A stretch of 55,375 bases of DNA from NCBI GenBank assembly GCA_022712895.1, contig JAFLJS010000056.1, forward strand, positions 1-55,375, read 5' to 3'. Origin of the DNA: Desulfocapsa sp. Lineage in GTDB: Bacteria > Desulfobacterota > Desulfobulbia > Desulfobulbales > Desulfocapsaceae. Below the pieces are notes generated by a model. It was not told the origin of the DNA. It did not search any database and worked only from the letters and a program-made list of their open reading frames with translations. Of the stretch, positions 15,240 to 24,537 are shown piece after piece (positions within the stretch are counted from its first letter, which is position 1; every line of letters begins with the position of its first letter). The translations under genes and the position numbers were made by a program.

Positions 15240-18065
15240 CTACTGTGCCTCAATATTCATTGCATTTACCACACAGAGGCAACGCTCACACAATTGTGGG
15301 TGTTCCGCATTGGTACCGACAAATGTAGAGCGGGTCCAGCAACGTTCACATTTATCACCCTTTGCAGCATGCACAGCCACGGCAAGCTCAGGAATATCCT
15401 CACCAGTCTGAAAAGTAAGTTCAGGAGAATCTGTTTCAGATTTACAAACAGTGAGAACTGAAATAATACACACGGCTTTTACCTGTTCAACACTTGAACT
15501 AATAAAATCTGCCCAGTCGCCACTAACAACCAATGCAACTTCAGCTTCCAGAGGATGGCCGATAATCTTTTCACGGCGTGCCGCTTCCAGAGCCTTGGTG
15601 ATCTCAGAACGCACAATCATCAGTTTTCCCCAATACTCTTCTTGAGCCGCATCACGTCTTTCCGGTTTGGCAACAGGGAACTCTGTGAAAAAGATGCTCT
15701 CCTGAAGAGGTGCCGAGGCATCAAGGTGCATGAGATGCTCCCAAGCTTCAGCAGTGGTGAAGGTGAGTACAGGACTCATCAACTGCAACAGTCCACCAAG
15801 GATTTCATGGAGAACCGTTTGTGCAGAACGTCTGAGCCGTGAGTCGGTTCCTGAACAGTAGAGTCTATCCTTTAAAATATCGAGATAAAAGGCACTCATG
15901 GTGGTACCGCAAAAATAGTTCAGTGCCTGATGAATGGGGTGAAATTCATACCGCTCGTAGGCGTTTGTGATCTTTTCACGCAACTCTTCAAACTTCCCTA
16001 GAGCCCAGCGGTCAATCTCTTCCATATCGGCAAAGTCAACTGCATGTATTGCCGGATCAAAATCGGGGAGATTGCCAAGCATGTAGCGAATGGTATTACG
16101 AATCTTTCGATAACTGTCTGCGACCTGTTTCAGGATCTCATCTGAGACCTTCACATCATCCCGGTAATCTTCACTTGAAACCCAGAGACGGAGGATTTCT
16201 GCACCAAACTTTTCAATAACCTCACTGGGTGCAACAACATTGCCAATGGACTTAGACATCTTTTTTCCTTTCCCATCAACAACATACCCATGAGTCAACA
16301 CGCCTTTATAGGGTGCGCGTCCACGGGTTCCAACAGATGTGAGCAAAGAAGACTGAAACCAGCCACGATGCTGATCACTGCCTTCAAGGTATAAATCGGC
16401 TGGCACACGCAGTTCCTCGCGTGCTTCACATACAGCAGCATGGGAACTTCCTGAATCAAACCAGACGTCCAGAATGTCTTCTTCTTTCGCAAAATCTGCC
16501 TCGCCGCATTTCACACATTTATGGCCTTCCGGCAAGAATTCCGAAAGCTCATGGCTAAACCAGGCATCAGCTCCTTCCTTACGGAACAGTTCATCCACCT
16601 TTGCCACAAGTGCGTCACTCTTTACAACTTCACCGCAAGCAGTACAGCTGATAACAGTGATGGGCACACCCCATGTTCGTTGTCTGGAAAGACACCAGTC
16701 GGGACGATTTTCAACCATGGATGCAATACGCTGTTTGCCCCAGGCTGGCGTCCATTCAACGTTATCGATCTCACGCAGTGCCTTCTTCTGAAGATCGTTC
16801 TCCTCCATGGAAATAAACCACTGAGGAGTTGCCCGATACATAACCGGTTTTTTACAACGCCAGCAATGGGGATAACTATGTTCGATAGTGTCTTCGTGGA
16901 GTAATGCTCCACTTTCAGCCATATCAGCATTGATGATCTTGTTCACTGCCGGTACCTGCTGGCCCGCGTATTGACCAGCCTCTTCTGTGTAACGTCCTTC
17001 ACTGTCAACAGGAGAGAGAATTTCAAGATCATAACGAAGCCCGGTCAGGTAATCGTCTGCACCGTGCCCTGGAGCAGTGTGCACACAACCGGTTCCTGCT
17101 TCAAGGGTTACGTAATTGGCAAGCACCAATAAAGAGTCACGATCCAGGAAAGGATGACGACATTTGCGTTTTTCAAGACCCTTTGCTGAAAAAATACCTG
17201 CGATGGAATACTCTTTGATCTCCATTTCTTCCATGACCGATTCGACCATTTCTTTAGCCAGAATCAGAGTTTCGTCTCCAACCTTAACAGCTGCATACTC
17301 AAAGTCAGGATGAAAGGCTACGGCAAGGTTTGCAGGCAAAGTCCAGGGAGTGGTGGTCCAGATAACAACAGAGACTTTCTCTCCTGCAAGGGAGTGATCG
17401 ACATCAGAAAAGTCTCCAACCAGGGGAAACTTCACATAAATGGATGGAGAACGGTGATCATAATATTCTACTTCTGCCTCAGCCAGTGCGGTGGTACAAG
17501 TAGAGCACCAGTACACAGGTTTTTTGTTTCGAGTAACAGAACCGGAAAGCAGAAACTTGTTAAATTCAGCAGCAATGGTTGCCTGATAATCATAGTTCAT
17601 GGTCAGGTAGGGATTATCCCAATCCCCAAGAACACCAAGACGTTTAAACTCGCCTTTCTGAGTCTTTATCCACTTCTGTGCATATTTGCGACAGGCACCG
17701 CGTTTCGCGACCTTAGGAATGGTATTTTTTTTCTCACCAAGATCCTGATCCACATTATGTTCAATGGGGAGACCATGGCAATCCCAACCCGGGATATATG
17801 GTGCCTTAAAACCTGCCATACGGCGGGATTTAAGGATAATATCTTTTAAAATCTTATTGAAAGCGGTACCTAAATGAATATGCCCATTGGCATAAGGAGG
17901 GCCATCATGCAGAACGTAGAGTGGTTTGTTTTCCGCATGGTTTTGCAGCATTCCATACAGATCCTCTTTTTCCCAGCGTTTAAGGTAGGTGGGCTCTTTC
18001 TGATTCAGATTGGCCTTCATCTTAAATTTGGTCTTCGGCAGATTCAGGGTGTCCCTGTAATCCAT
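15240..18065 (-). CDS. ileS: Isoleucyl-tRNA synthetase IleS
   Basis: Charges tRNA-Ile in the cytoplasm. The 941 residues match bacterial IleS. The class I HIGH motif is GHIHLG in PPYANGHIHLGTAFN near residue 60, and the KMSKS loop is GKKMSKSIGN near residue 605. The CP1 editing domain lies between them (TTTPWTLPANLAVAF). The C-terminal zinc finger is CERCW...CERC. First gene of the ileS-lspA-fabD unit. Confidence 0.98.
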   Translation of the reverse strand: MDYRDTLNLPKTKFKMKANLNQKEPTYLKRWEKEDLYGMLQNHAENKPLYVLHDGPPYANGHIHLGTAFNKILKDIILKSRRMAGFKAPYIPGWDCHGLPIEHNVDQDLGEKKNTIPKVAKRGACRKYAQKWIKTQKGEFKRLGVLGDWDNPYLTMNYDYQATIAAEFNKFLLSGSVTRNKKPVYWCSTCTTALAEAEVEYYDHRSPSIYVKFPLVGDFSDVDHSLAGEKVSVVIWTTTPWTLPANLAVAFHPDFEYAAVKVGDETLILAKEMVESVMEEMEIKEYSIAGIFSAKGLEKRKCRHPFLDRDSLLVLANYVTLEAGTGCVHTAPGHGADDYLTGLRYDLEILSPVDSEGRYTEEAGQYAGQQVPAVNKIINADMAESGALLHEDTIEHSYPHCWRCKKPVMYRATPQWFISMEENDLQKKALREIDNVEWTPAWGKQRIASMVENRPDWCLSRQRTWGVPITVISCTACGEVVKSDALVAKVDELFRKEGADAWFSHELSEFLPEGHKCVKCGEADFAKEEDILDVWFDSGSSHAAVCEAREELRVPADLYLEGSDQHRGWFQSSLLTSVGTRGRAPYKGVLTHGYVVDGKGKKMSKSIGNVVAPSEVIEKFGAEILRLWVSSEDYRDDVKVSDEILKQVADSYRKIRNTIRYMLGNLPDFDPAIHAVDFADMEEIDRWALGKFEELREKITNAYERYEFHPIHQALNYFCGTTMSAFYLDILKDRLYCSGTDSRLRRSAQTVLHEILGGLLQLMSPVLTFTTAEAWEHLMHLDASAPLQESIFFTEFPVAKPERRDAAQEEYWGKLMIVRSEITKALEAARREKIIGHPLEAEVALVVSGDWADFISSSVEQVKAVCIISVLTVCKSETDSPELTFQTGEDIPELAVAVHAAKGDKCERCWTRSTFVGTNAEHPQLCERCLCVVNAMNIEAQ

Positions 18066-18422
18066 AATGCTCTCCTTGGTAGTATCTGATGGATTTATAA
18101 AAACTCATCATCTTCTTCATTGCTACAGAAGGAAAATCATGACGACGTACCAGAGTACGCCGAAATAATTTTACTTTTGCGCGCCTCGAGTATGCAGTTT
18201 TTTACAAATCCATCGTAAGATATGACAATACATGAATATCGAAATAGAAATAATAACCGTCAAAAACCTCTAAAAATAACAACTGGGCGTGAAGTTGCAA
18301 GAGGAATCTGGCAAAAGCAATTGAATTTCCCTTTAAATTTGACAATGGGCAATGCCTTAATTAGTATAGATACCCTGTACCATAAGAAAAAACTCATCAT
18401 TTACTTTATATAGAGATAAAGC
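18066..18422. other. Intergenic region between ileS and the CooC-like gene
   Basis: A 357-base gap between divergent genes. It holds intergenic-repeat copy B (18103-18214). The rest is AT-rich and presumably carries both promoters. A 63-codon open frame at 18222-18413 has no coding features I trust. Confidence 0.6.
18103..18214. repeat. Intergenic repeat family, copy B
   Basis: Full-length copy: CATCATCTTCTTC lead, then arm AAGGAAAATCAT, centre CGACGTAC/GTACGCCG, partner arm ATAATTTTACTT, then GCGCGCCTCGAG, TATGCAGTTTTTTACAA and CATC. The two arms are complementary at 10 of 12 positions. See the finding on compensatory arm changes. Confidence 0.85.
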
Positions 18423-19181
18423 ATGCCCAAAATTATCGCCATGGCAGGCAAAGGTGGAACTGGCAAGACAACCACCACCGCCCTGCTCACCAAATATTTA
18501 CTGGCAAAAAAAGAGACACCCTTCCTGCTTGTTGATGCTGACGCCAACGCCAACCTCAACGAATTACTCAATCTTGATGTGGGTCTAACCCTTGGCCAGA
18601 TACGAAAAGAGCTAAAAGGGGAGTTACCAGCCCATATCACTCGAGATCAGTTTATGGAAATGAAAATCCATCAAGCGCTAATTGAGGAGACCGGCTACGA
18701 TTTACTCGTTATGGGACAACCTGACGGACCCGGTTGCTACTGTGCAGCCAACCAGCATCTGGCAATGACCATGGATAAACTTGCAGATAACTACAAGTAT
18801 ATCATCGTTGACAATGAAGCGGGCATGGAGCATTTAAGCCGCATGAACTTGCGCAGCATCGACTACCTGCTGGTAACCTCCGACCCATCTGCCCGTGGCA
18901 TTCTCACCGCAAAACGCATTTCTGAGATCACCGAACCTCTAGGGTTGCAGATAAAAGAACAGTATCTGATTGTAAACCGTGCGCCACAGCCAATACCTCC
19001 TGCACTTCAGGAAAAGATAGACGAGGCCGTAACAGATACAGGCATGAAACTAGGTGGAATCATTCCCTCCAGTGACACCCTTATCAATCAGGAACTGAGT
19101 GGTGAATCCTACGTATCCCTGGACGATTCAGCGAAAGTCATACAGACTGTTAACGCAATATTTGACAAGATTTTTGCCTGA
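18423..19181 (+). CDS. CooC-type MinD-family ATPase (nickel insertion, CODH maturation)
   Basis: A 252-residue P-loop ATPase of the SIMIBI/MinD class. The deviant Walker A GKGGTGKTT is at residues 9-17, VDADANANLNE follows at 37-47, and the CxC motif Cys105/Cys107 lies in GPGCYCAAN. That CxC is the CooC dimer-interface motif that binds nickel for carbon monoxide dehydrogenase. The switch segment IIVDNEAGMEHLSR is also typical. No CODH/ACS gene is in the window, so the client enzyme is not shown. It lies 16 bases before ftsE in the same direction, an unusual neighbour. Confidence 0.87.
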   Translation: MPKIIAMAGKGGTGKTTTTALLTKYLLAKKETPFLLVDADANANLNELLNLDVGLTLGQIRKELKGELPAHITRDQFMEMKIHQALIEETGYDLLVMGQPDGPGCYCAANQHLAMTMDKLADNYKYIIVDNEAGMEHLSRMNLRSIDYLLVTSDPSARGILTAKRISEITEPLGLQIKEQYLIVNRAPQPIPPALQEKIDEAVTDTGMKLGGIIPSSDTLINQELSGESYVSLDDSAKVIQTVNAIFDKIFA

Positions 19182-19197
19182 CCCACAGGCAAAACAT

Positions 19198-19926
19198 ATG
19201 GAAATGGAAGCACAGGAAAACACAGTTCAGCAGAAACTCTCCGGCAACAATATGATCGAGATGATCAAGGTCAGCCGCAGTTATCCGCCTGATATTCAAG
19301 CACTCAAGGACATTTCCTTTTCTGTTGAAACGGGCGAAATGTTTTTTCTGATTGGTAGAAGTGGGGCAGGCAAGACAACACTGCTCAAACTTATCTGCAA
19401 TATGGAGATGCCCACCAATGGCCTTATCGAAGTTGCCGGATACAACATCAACAGCCTGAAAGGTAAAGACCTCGCCCTGTTACGACAACGGATAGGGGTC
19501 GCTTATCAGGATTTCAAACTGCTCAATGATCGTACCGTTGCCGAAAATATCGCCATTGCCATGGAAGTTTCCTATAAAAAACAACGAGCCATTAAACAAC
19601 GGGTACGTGACCTCCTCGACCAATTACAACTAACCAGCAAACACGATCTACTCACCGGCGAACTTTCCCGGGGAGAACAGCAACGGGTGACACTGGCAAG
19701 ATCAGTTGCCAACTCTCCGCGGCTGATATTGGTAGATGAGCCAACAGGTAATCTGGACAGCACCACAACCGAAAAAGTTATGGATCTCCTCACCAGAAGC
19801 AATAAGGCAGGGGCAACCATCGTAATTGCCACCCACGATGCATCCATTTACGAGAATAGCAATAAGCGTATTATGGAACTACGGGATGGCATGATCCATT
19901 CCCTCGTACGCGGGAACACAATATGA
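19198..19926 (+). CDS. ftsE: Cell-division ABC transporter ATPase FtsE
   Basis: ATPase partner of FtsX; together they couple divisome state to peptidoglycan hydrolase activation through EnvC. Walker A is GRSGAGKTT, the Q-loop is YQDFKLL, the signature is LSRGEQQRV, and Walker B with D-loop is LILVDEPTGNLDS. A longer frame extends upstream but overlaps cooC. I chose ATG 19198, the first start after cooC. ATG 19252 (MIEMIKVSRSYP) would give 224 residues, closer to the usual FtsE length, and neither has a clear ribosome site. The stop overlaps the ftsX start (ATGA). Confidence 0.93.
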   Translation: MEMEAQENTVQQKLSGNNMIEMIKVSRSYPPDIQALKDISFSVETGEMFFLIGRSGAGKTTLLKLICNMEMPTNGLIEVAGYNINSLKGKDLALLRQRIGVAYQDFKLLNDRTVAENIAIAMEVSYKKQRAIKQRVRDLLDQLQLTSKHDLLTGELSRGEQQRVTLARSVANSPRLILVDEPTGNLDSTTTEKVMDLLTRSNKAGATIVIATHDASIYENSNKRIMELRDGMIHSLVRGNTI

Positions 19927-20810
19927 ATTTCTGGTTTGCAGTAATCAGACAAACGGGACGCAACCTTCGGCAGACCTGGTCTTCCCAGGTTATGACTTTT
20001 CTGACCGTTAGCCTCTCTGTCCTTATTTTTGCCTTCTTCTCCCTTATTTATACCAACATGATTGGTGCCGGTGATCGTTTGACAGACGACCTGAGTCTTA
20101 TTGTATATCTGGAAGATGAGCCGGGAGAAGCGATGAAGGAGCAACTTCGACGCAAAATTCTCAATTTTGATGAGGTTGAAGAACTGCGTTTTATCTCACG
20201 CGAAGAGGCATACGAACGTTTTGCAAAACAACTCGGTGAGAATTCCGATGTTCTCCTTGATATGCCAACTGATTTCCTGCCCGCCTCCATTGAAATCGTT
20301 CCCTTGAAGAGTCTAAGGGGATACAGCCAGATAAAGCTCTTCTCCGAATACCTTACCAGCCTCCCCGGCACAGAGAAAGTACAGTACGGCCAGGAGTGGA
20401 TTGAACGCTTTTACCACTTTGTTCGGTTGCTCACCATTGTAGTAATACTCAGCGGCACACTCCTCATCCTCACCGCTACATTTATGGTTGCCTACACCAT
20501 TCGCCTTACCATTCTAGGCCGCCAAGATGAACTGGAGCTCTTAAAACTTGTCGGTGCGACCAATAGTTATATCCAGACACCATTTTTGATAGAAGGTATT
20601 CTTCAGGGACTAATGGGATCTGTCATAGGACTCATCGCACTGTATGGATTATTCCAGTGGATCAGCACCCGTTTTACAGGCCCTGGTATTTTAAACCTTT
20701 TTCAGTTTGACTTTTTCTCCCCTCTTATCCTGATTGCTATAGTCCTGGCCTCAATATCTCTTTGTGCCTTTGGCAGTTATACTTCCATCCGTAAGTTCCT
20801 CCAGATTTGA
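19923..20810 (+). CDS. ftsX: Cell-division protein FtsX
   Basis: Inner-membrane permease-like partner of FtsE. The 295 residues have a first membrane helix near 22-42 (MTFLTVSLSVLIFAFFSLIY), a periplasmic domain of about 120 residues (the EnvC-contacting region in the family), and three C-terminal helices near 170-290. The IRLTILGRQDELELLKLVGA loop is characteristic. It overlaps ftsE upstream and envC downstream, so the three are translationally coupled. Confidence 0.94.
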   Translation: MNFWFAVIRQTGRNLRQTWSSQVMTFLTVSLSVLIFAFFSLIYTNMIGAGDRLTDDLSLIVYLEDEPGEAMKEQLRRKILNFDEVEELRFISREEAYERFAKQLGENSDVLLDMPTDFLPASIEIVPLKSLRGYSQIKLFSEYLTSLPGTEKVQYGQEWIERFYHFVRLLTIVVILSGTLLILTATFMVAYTIRLTILGRQDELELLKLVGATNSYIQTPFLIEGILQGLMGSVIGLIALYGLFQWISTRFTGPGILNLFQFDFFSPLILIAIVLASISLCAFGSYTSIRKFLQI

Positions 20811-22039
20811 TGTTTGGTCAGCCCCACACCACACATTGCTGTCATTATCGAGCTGCTTTATTCTCACTCTTTCTGCTTTGTAGTTTTTTTCTATTCCTTT
20901 GCGACGACTCTTTCGCCCAACTGAGCAGGAAAGCTGAAAAAGAACGCATCGAAAAAGGTATCCAGACCTTTCGCATTAATATCAGCAAGCTGCAAGATGG
21001 AATCGACATCCAGCAGGAGCGTGTCCTCTCCTCAAAGGAAGAAGAACGAAATCTTTTGGACGAACTGGCACAACTGGACGCAACTTTACAGGCCCAACTG
21101 AGCAAACTACAGGCATTTGAAGGGGAAATGCAGAAACAACAGGAATTAATTGACACAAAAGAAGCAGAAGAACAAATCGCCAAGAAAGAAAAAACACAGG
21201 TGCAACAGCACCTCCAAAAACGCATCAAAGCCTTTTATAAGATGGGAAGAATCGGAGTTGCCAATGTTGCTTTTTCCTCGGAAACATTGCCGCACATGCT
21301 TAACTTTCGGGACTCGTTCACCACTCTTATCAAATATGATACCGACATAATAAAACAGTACCGTGAATCCATTACCCTTTTGCAGCAAACCAAGGACACC
21401 TTAAACCTCGAAAAATCTATCCTTGATGACTTTATTCACGAAGCCAAAGGTAAACATAAGGCAATAAACAACACCGTCCAGGAAAAAGAGATTCTGCTGA
21501 CCCAGATTAAAACCCAGAAAGAACTGCACGAACAAGCTGTTGTGGAAATGGAAAAAGCTGCAAGTAGTCTTTCTCGCTCCCTTGACACTTTAAAAGAAAA
21601 AAACAAACTCTTTGATCAAGGTTTTCTACTGGACAAAGGAAAACATCCCGCTCCCGTGAAGGGCAAAGTGCTGGCCTTTTTTGGACAACAACGTGTAAAT
21701 CGCCTTGGGATAAAGGGACAAAGCAGCGGCATTACCATTGCCGCCCCAGGCATCAACAAGGTAAGTGCCATCTTTGAAGGAGAAATACGCTATGCCAGCT
21801 ATCTCCACGGCTATGGCAATACAATCATCACAGACCACGGATTTCAGTACTTTTCCATCCTCTCACGCCTTGAAAAGATCCTGGTAAAAAAAGGAGATAA
21901 AATCACTCAGGGAGATCTTATAGGCCTCACCGGTGATACTGCAACCCTTATGGATGATGGGATATACCTTGAAATCCGTCATGGCTCAAAGCCTCTTGAC
22001 CCTTTACTTTGGATTGACAGCAAGGGACTCACTCAATAG
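20810..22039 (+). CDS. envC: EnvC-like murein hydrolase activator (degenerate LytM)
   Basis: Periplasmic activator of N-acetylmuramoyl-L-alanine amidases, controlled by FtsEX. After a signal segment (about residues 1-37) comes a long coiled coil (about 40-250, rich in E/Q/K/L). A C-terminal LytM/M23 domain follows at about 280-408. The zinc ligands of active M23 peptidases are absent: the H-x(3)-D region reads GITIAAPG, and the HxH region reads DGIYLEIRHG. So it should be non-catalytic, as in EnvC. I chose ATG 20810, which overlaps the ftsX stop (TGATG), over an in-frame TTG one codon earlier. Confidence 0.92.
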   Translation: MFGQPHTTHCCHYRAALFSLFLLCSFFLFLCDDSFAQLSRKAEKERIEKGIQTFRINISKLQDGIDIQQERVLSSKEEERNLLDELAQLDATLQAQLSKLQAFEGEMQKQQELIDTKEAEEQIAKKEKTQVQQHLQKRIKAFYKMGRIGVANVAFSSETLPHMLNFRDSFTTLIKYDTDIIKQYRESITLLQQTKDTLNLEKSILDDFIHEAKGKHKAINNTVQEKEILLTQIKTQKELHEQAVVEMEKAASSLSRSLDTLKEKNKLFDQGFLLDKGKHPAPVKGKVLAFFGQQRVNRLGIKGQSSGITIAAPGINKVSAIFEGEIRYASYLHGYGNTIITDHGFQYFSILSRLEKILVKKGDKITQGDLIGLTGDTATLMDDGIYLEIRHGSKPLDPLLWIDSKGLTQ

Positions 22040-22119
22040 AATGTAAACAATCCGGTTCTGTTTAGAACTACATACAGAAGTACTTTTATAATGAGTCCAC
22101 CACAAATAAAGGACCAAAC

Positions 22120-23466
22120 GTGAAATTTTTAACTGCACTTTCTCTTCTTTTCCTGAGCCTCATCGTTATTATACCCCACACATCTTTTGCTGCCATCTCA
22201 CAGGAACAACGTGAGGCGACCTACCGCCAACTGGAGATTTTCTCTAACGTTTTAAGTATCTTACAGGAAAACTACCTGGAAGAGATTGATGCCGACAAGA
22301 CAATCGAAGGTGCCATCAGTGGCATGCTGCTTTCCCTTGACCCTCACTCATCTTACCTCACCGCCGAAGATTTTGATGAATTGCAGGAAGAGACCCGCGG
22401 GAATTTTTCCGGCATTGGTATTGAGCTTACCATTCGTGATCACATTCTCACCATAATCTCTCCAATTGCCGGAACCCCCGCCGATAAGGCAGGACTTATG
22501 GCAAAAGATCTGATTATCAAGATTAACGGGGAAGCCACAAAAAATATGCCCTCCATGGAGGCAGTAAAACTCCTGCGAGGCCCCAAGGGAAGTGACGTCA
22601 CAATATCCATTTACCGTGATGGCTGGGAAGAGTTACGGGAATTCACCATTGTTCGCGATATCATTCCATTGCACAGTGTGCATGGCCTTATTCTTGAGCC
22701 AGGGTTCGCCTATATTCGGATCACCACCTTCCAGGAACAGACAACCAAAGATCTAAAAGCAATCTTGATGAAATTAGACGCAGAATCTACAATCAAGGGG
22801 CTCGTTCTTGATTTGCGTAATAATCCAGGTGGCCTGCTTGACCAAGCCATATCTGTTTCTGACACTTTTCTTGAGGAAGGGCTGGTTGTGTACACCAGAG
22901 GCAGGATTCCCGAACAGAACATGACTTTCCAGGCCCATGCCAATAATGGTAAAAACAACTACCCCCTTGTCATCTTGGTCAATGAGGGTTCAGCCAGTGC
23001 TTCTGAAATTGTGGCAGGTGCTATTCAGGATCACAAAAGAGGAGTTATCGTTGGGACTACTACGTTTGGTAAAGGGTCTGTACAGACTATTCTACCAATG
23101 CCAGGTGGTGCCGGACTGAGACTTACCACAGCACGCTATTACACCCCTGACGGCAGATCCATCCAGGCGACAGGAATCGTGCCAGATGTTGAAGTCCCTT
23201 TTATTCCGTTCGTCAAACAGAAAAAGGACAAACAACTCCCACTTGCACTGGTACGAGAAGCGGATCTCAAGAACCACATCCTCAATAACGTCAGTGACAA
23301 TACAAAAGCATCTGCTAACGACAGAAAAAGAGAAGAAAAAGGCGAACACAAAGGTGCGCAGGATAAACTCAGAAAAGATAACCAACTACGAACAGCTCTG
23401 AACATCCTGAAAAGTCTGAACCTCTATTCAAAGAAAGAAGCTGTACCTACTCAAACAGACGTTTAA
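22120..23466 (+). CDS. ctpA: Carboxy-terminal processing protease CtpA (S41)
   Basis: Periplasmic Ser/Lys protease that trims C-termini of envelope proteins and often regulates peptidoglycan hydrolases. Signal peptide at residues 1-25. The PDZ domain is at about 95-180 (GIGIELTIRDHILTIISPI...). The peptidase core has LDLRNNPGGLL, the nucleophile region NEGSASASEIVAGA and the catalytic Lys in TTFGKGSVQT. A charged Lys/Glu-rich tail follows. It starts at GTG with AAGGA upstream. It follows envC by 80 bases, matching the common ftsEX-envC-ctpA grouping. Its 3' end overlaps the convergent TPR gene by 20 bases. Confidence 0.95.
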   Translation: MKFLTALSLLFLSLIVIIPHTSFAAISQEQREATYRQLEIFSNVLSILQENYLEEIDADKTIEGAISGMLLSLDPHSSYLTAEDFDELQEETRGNFSGIGIELTIRDHILTIISPIAGTPADKAGLMAKDLIIKINGEATKNMPSMEAVKLLRGPKGSDVTISIYRDGWEELREFTIVRDIIPLHSVHGLILEPGFAYIRITTFQEQTTKDLKAILMKLDAESTIKGLVLDLRNNPGGLLDQAISVSDTFLEEGLVVYTRGRIPEQNMTFQAHANNGKNNYPLVILVNEGSASASEIVAGAIQDHKRGVIVGTTTFGKGSVQTILPMPGGAGLRLTTARYYTPDGRSIQATGIVPDVEVPFIPFVKQKKDKQLPLALVREADLKNHILNNVSDNTKASANDRKREEKGEHKGAQDKLRKDNQLRTALNILKSLNLYSKKEAVPTQTDV

Positions 23467-24313
23467 ACTCCACTCGATTGTTCAACGATCGGGAGCCGGT
23501 AAAACTTCCGACTTCAAGTGGCTGATTATCACCATACCAGGCGACTTTAATACGATCCGGGGCAATTAAAAAATTAGTAACCAACTGATCTTTTATCATA
23601 TTTACACGTTTTTTGGATTCTTCCAATGCCACCAGGGGAGAGGAGTATGACGAGTCCACATAAGTCGATATTTCAAACTGAACAAACTTCAGCGCATCGT
23701 CCTGCATCGCCTGCCCAATGGCCGCCAGTTGTCTGATCCCGGTAGGCCGTAATTGCACAGTATTCTGCACAAAAGCCACCTTATACTGCAATGCAGGACC
23801 TGTGAGAAGTAACGGCATGCTGGAAGAGATCTTACCCCGATGATCCATGACTTTAATAAATTCGCCAACGCTCACAATCCCGCCATCAAGAGCTTTTCTC
23901 TTGATTTCAAGACGAGCAAGCCGACTGGCAGCACGATCATTTTGGGGCATAAGCTTTTTGGCATCCCTGTAAGACTCTATTGACTCATCCAGCAAGCCAA
24001 GATAAAGGTAAACGTCCCCCTTACCAGCAAATGCTTTCCCCATTTGAGGATTCAGGAGAACCGCTTTTTGGTAATACCCAAGGGCTTTATCGTACTTCCT
24101 GAATCGTTCAAGGCTCAACGCATATTTATAATTAACAACGGGATCTTCTGGACATTGAATAATCAAATTACCCAGCATCTTGCGCTTTTTCTTTAAATTC
24201 CGTTCGGCTTTCAAAACCATCTTCAAACTTTTGCAATCAGCTGCCACAGAAGGAGCTGCAACACAGGCGCTAATCACCAGCGCTAACAATATATGCCAGA
24301 TATTTTTTCTCAT
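23447..24313 (-). CDS. TPR protein with a degenerate OmpA-like C-terminal domain
   Basis: A 288-residue exported protein. The signal peptide at residues 1-25 ends SVAA-DC. Three TPR units follow at about 55-155 (NYKYALSLERFRKYDKALGYY, AFAGKGDVYLYLGLLDESIESY and a third). The C-terminal part (about 185-288) resembles an OmpA peptidoglycan-binding domain: LRPTGIRQLAAIGQAM, IST-YVDSSYSS, SKKRVNMIKDQLV and RSLNNRVEF. The usual GHTD is changed to TYVDSS, so peptidoglycan binding is uncertain. It probably acts in the periplasm or outer membrane. Convergent with ctpA. Confidence 0.8.
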   Translation of the reverse strand: MRKNIWHILLALVISACVAAPSVAADCKSLKMVLKAERNLKKKRKMLGNLIIQCPEDPVVNYKYALSLERFRKYDKALGYYQKAVLLNPQMGKAFAGKGDVYLYLGLLDESIESYRDAKKLMPQNDRAASRLARLEIKRKALDGGIVSVGEFIKVMDHRGKISSSMPLLLTGPALQYKVAFVQNTVQLRPTGIRQLAAIGQAMQDDALKFVQFEISTYVDSSYSSPLVALEESKKRVNMIKDQLVTNFLIAPDRIKVAWYGDNQPLEVGSFTGSRSLNNRVEFKRLFE

Positions 24314-24486
24314 TGTGATGTGGCGTATAAAACGCGTGTCCCTTACTCTACAGTTTGATACTTCTAACGCATGAAATTGTCAAAAAACTAACTGCTTAGA
24401 CTTCATTACTACCATAAAGTCACTTTATTTTTCAACAGTTAAATACATAACTATCGCCGCCGCCCTCCACCACCTACTTTAATGCA

Positions 24487-24506
24487 GGTGATGAACAGTA
24501 AGCCGG
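24487..24506 (+). repeat. 20-bp element also found inverted at 32517-32536
   Basis: GGTGATGAACAGTAAGCCGG is identical to the reverse complement of 32517-32536, and similarity continues to ACT.AG...AGTCCC (about 35 of 41). It lies between the TPR/OmpA gene and era. The rest of this 224-base gap shows nothing else I can name. Confidence 0.8.
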
Positions 24507-24537
24507 AACTGAGGCAAGTCCCGCATGGTTGCAAGTA

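Noticed and set aside
18222-18413. 63-codon plus-strand frame between ileS and the CooC-like gene
   Set aside because: Low-complexity composition, no ribosome site, partly follows a repeat; no recognisable motif.
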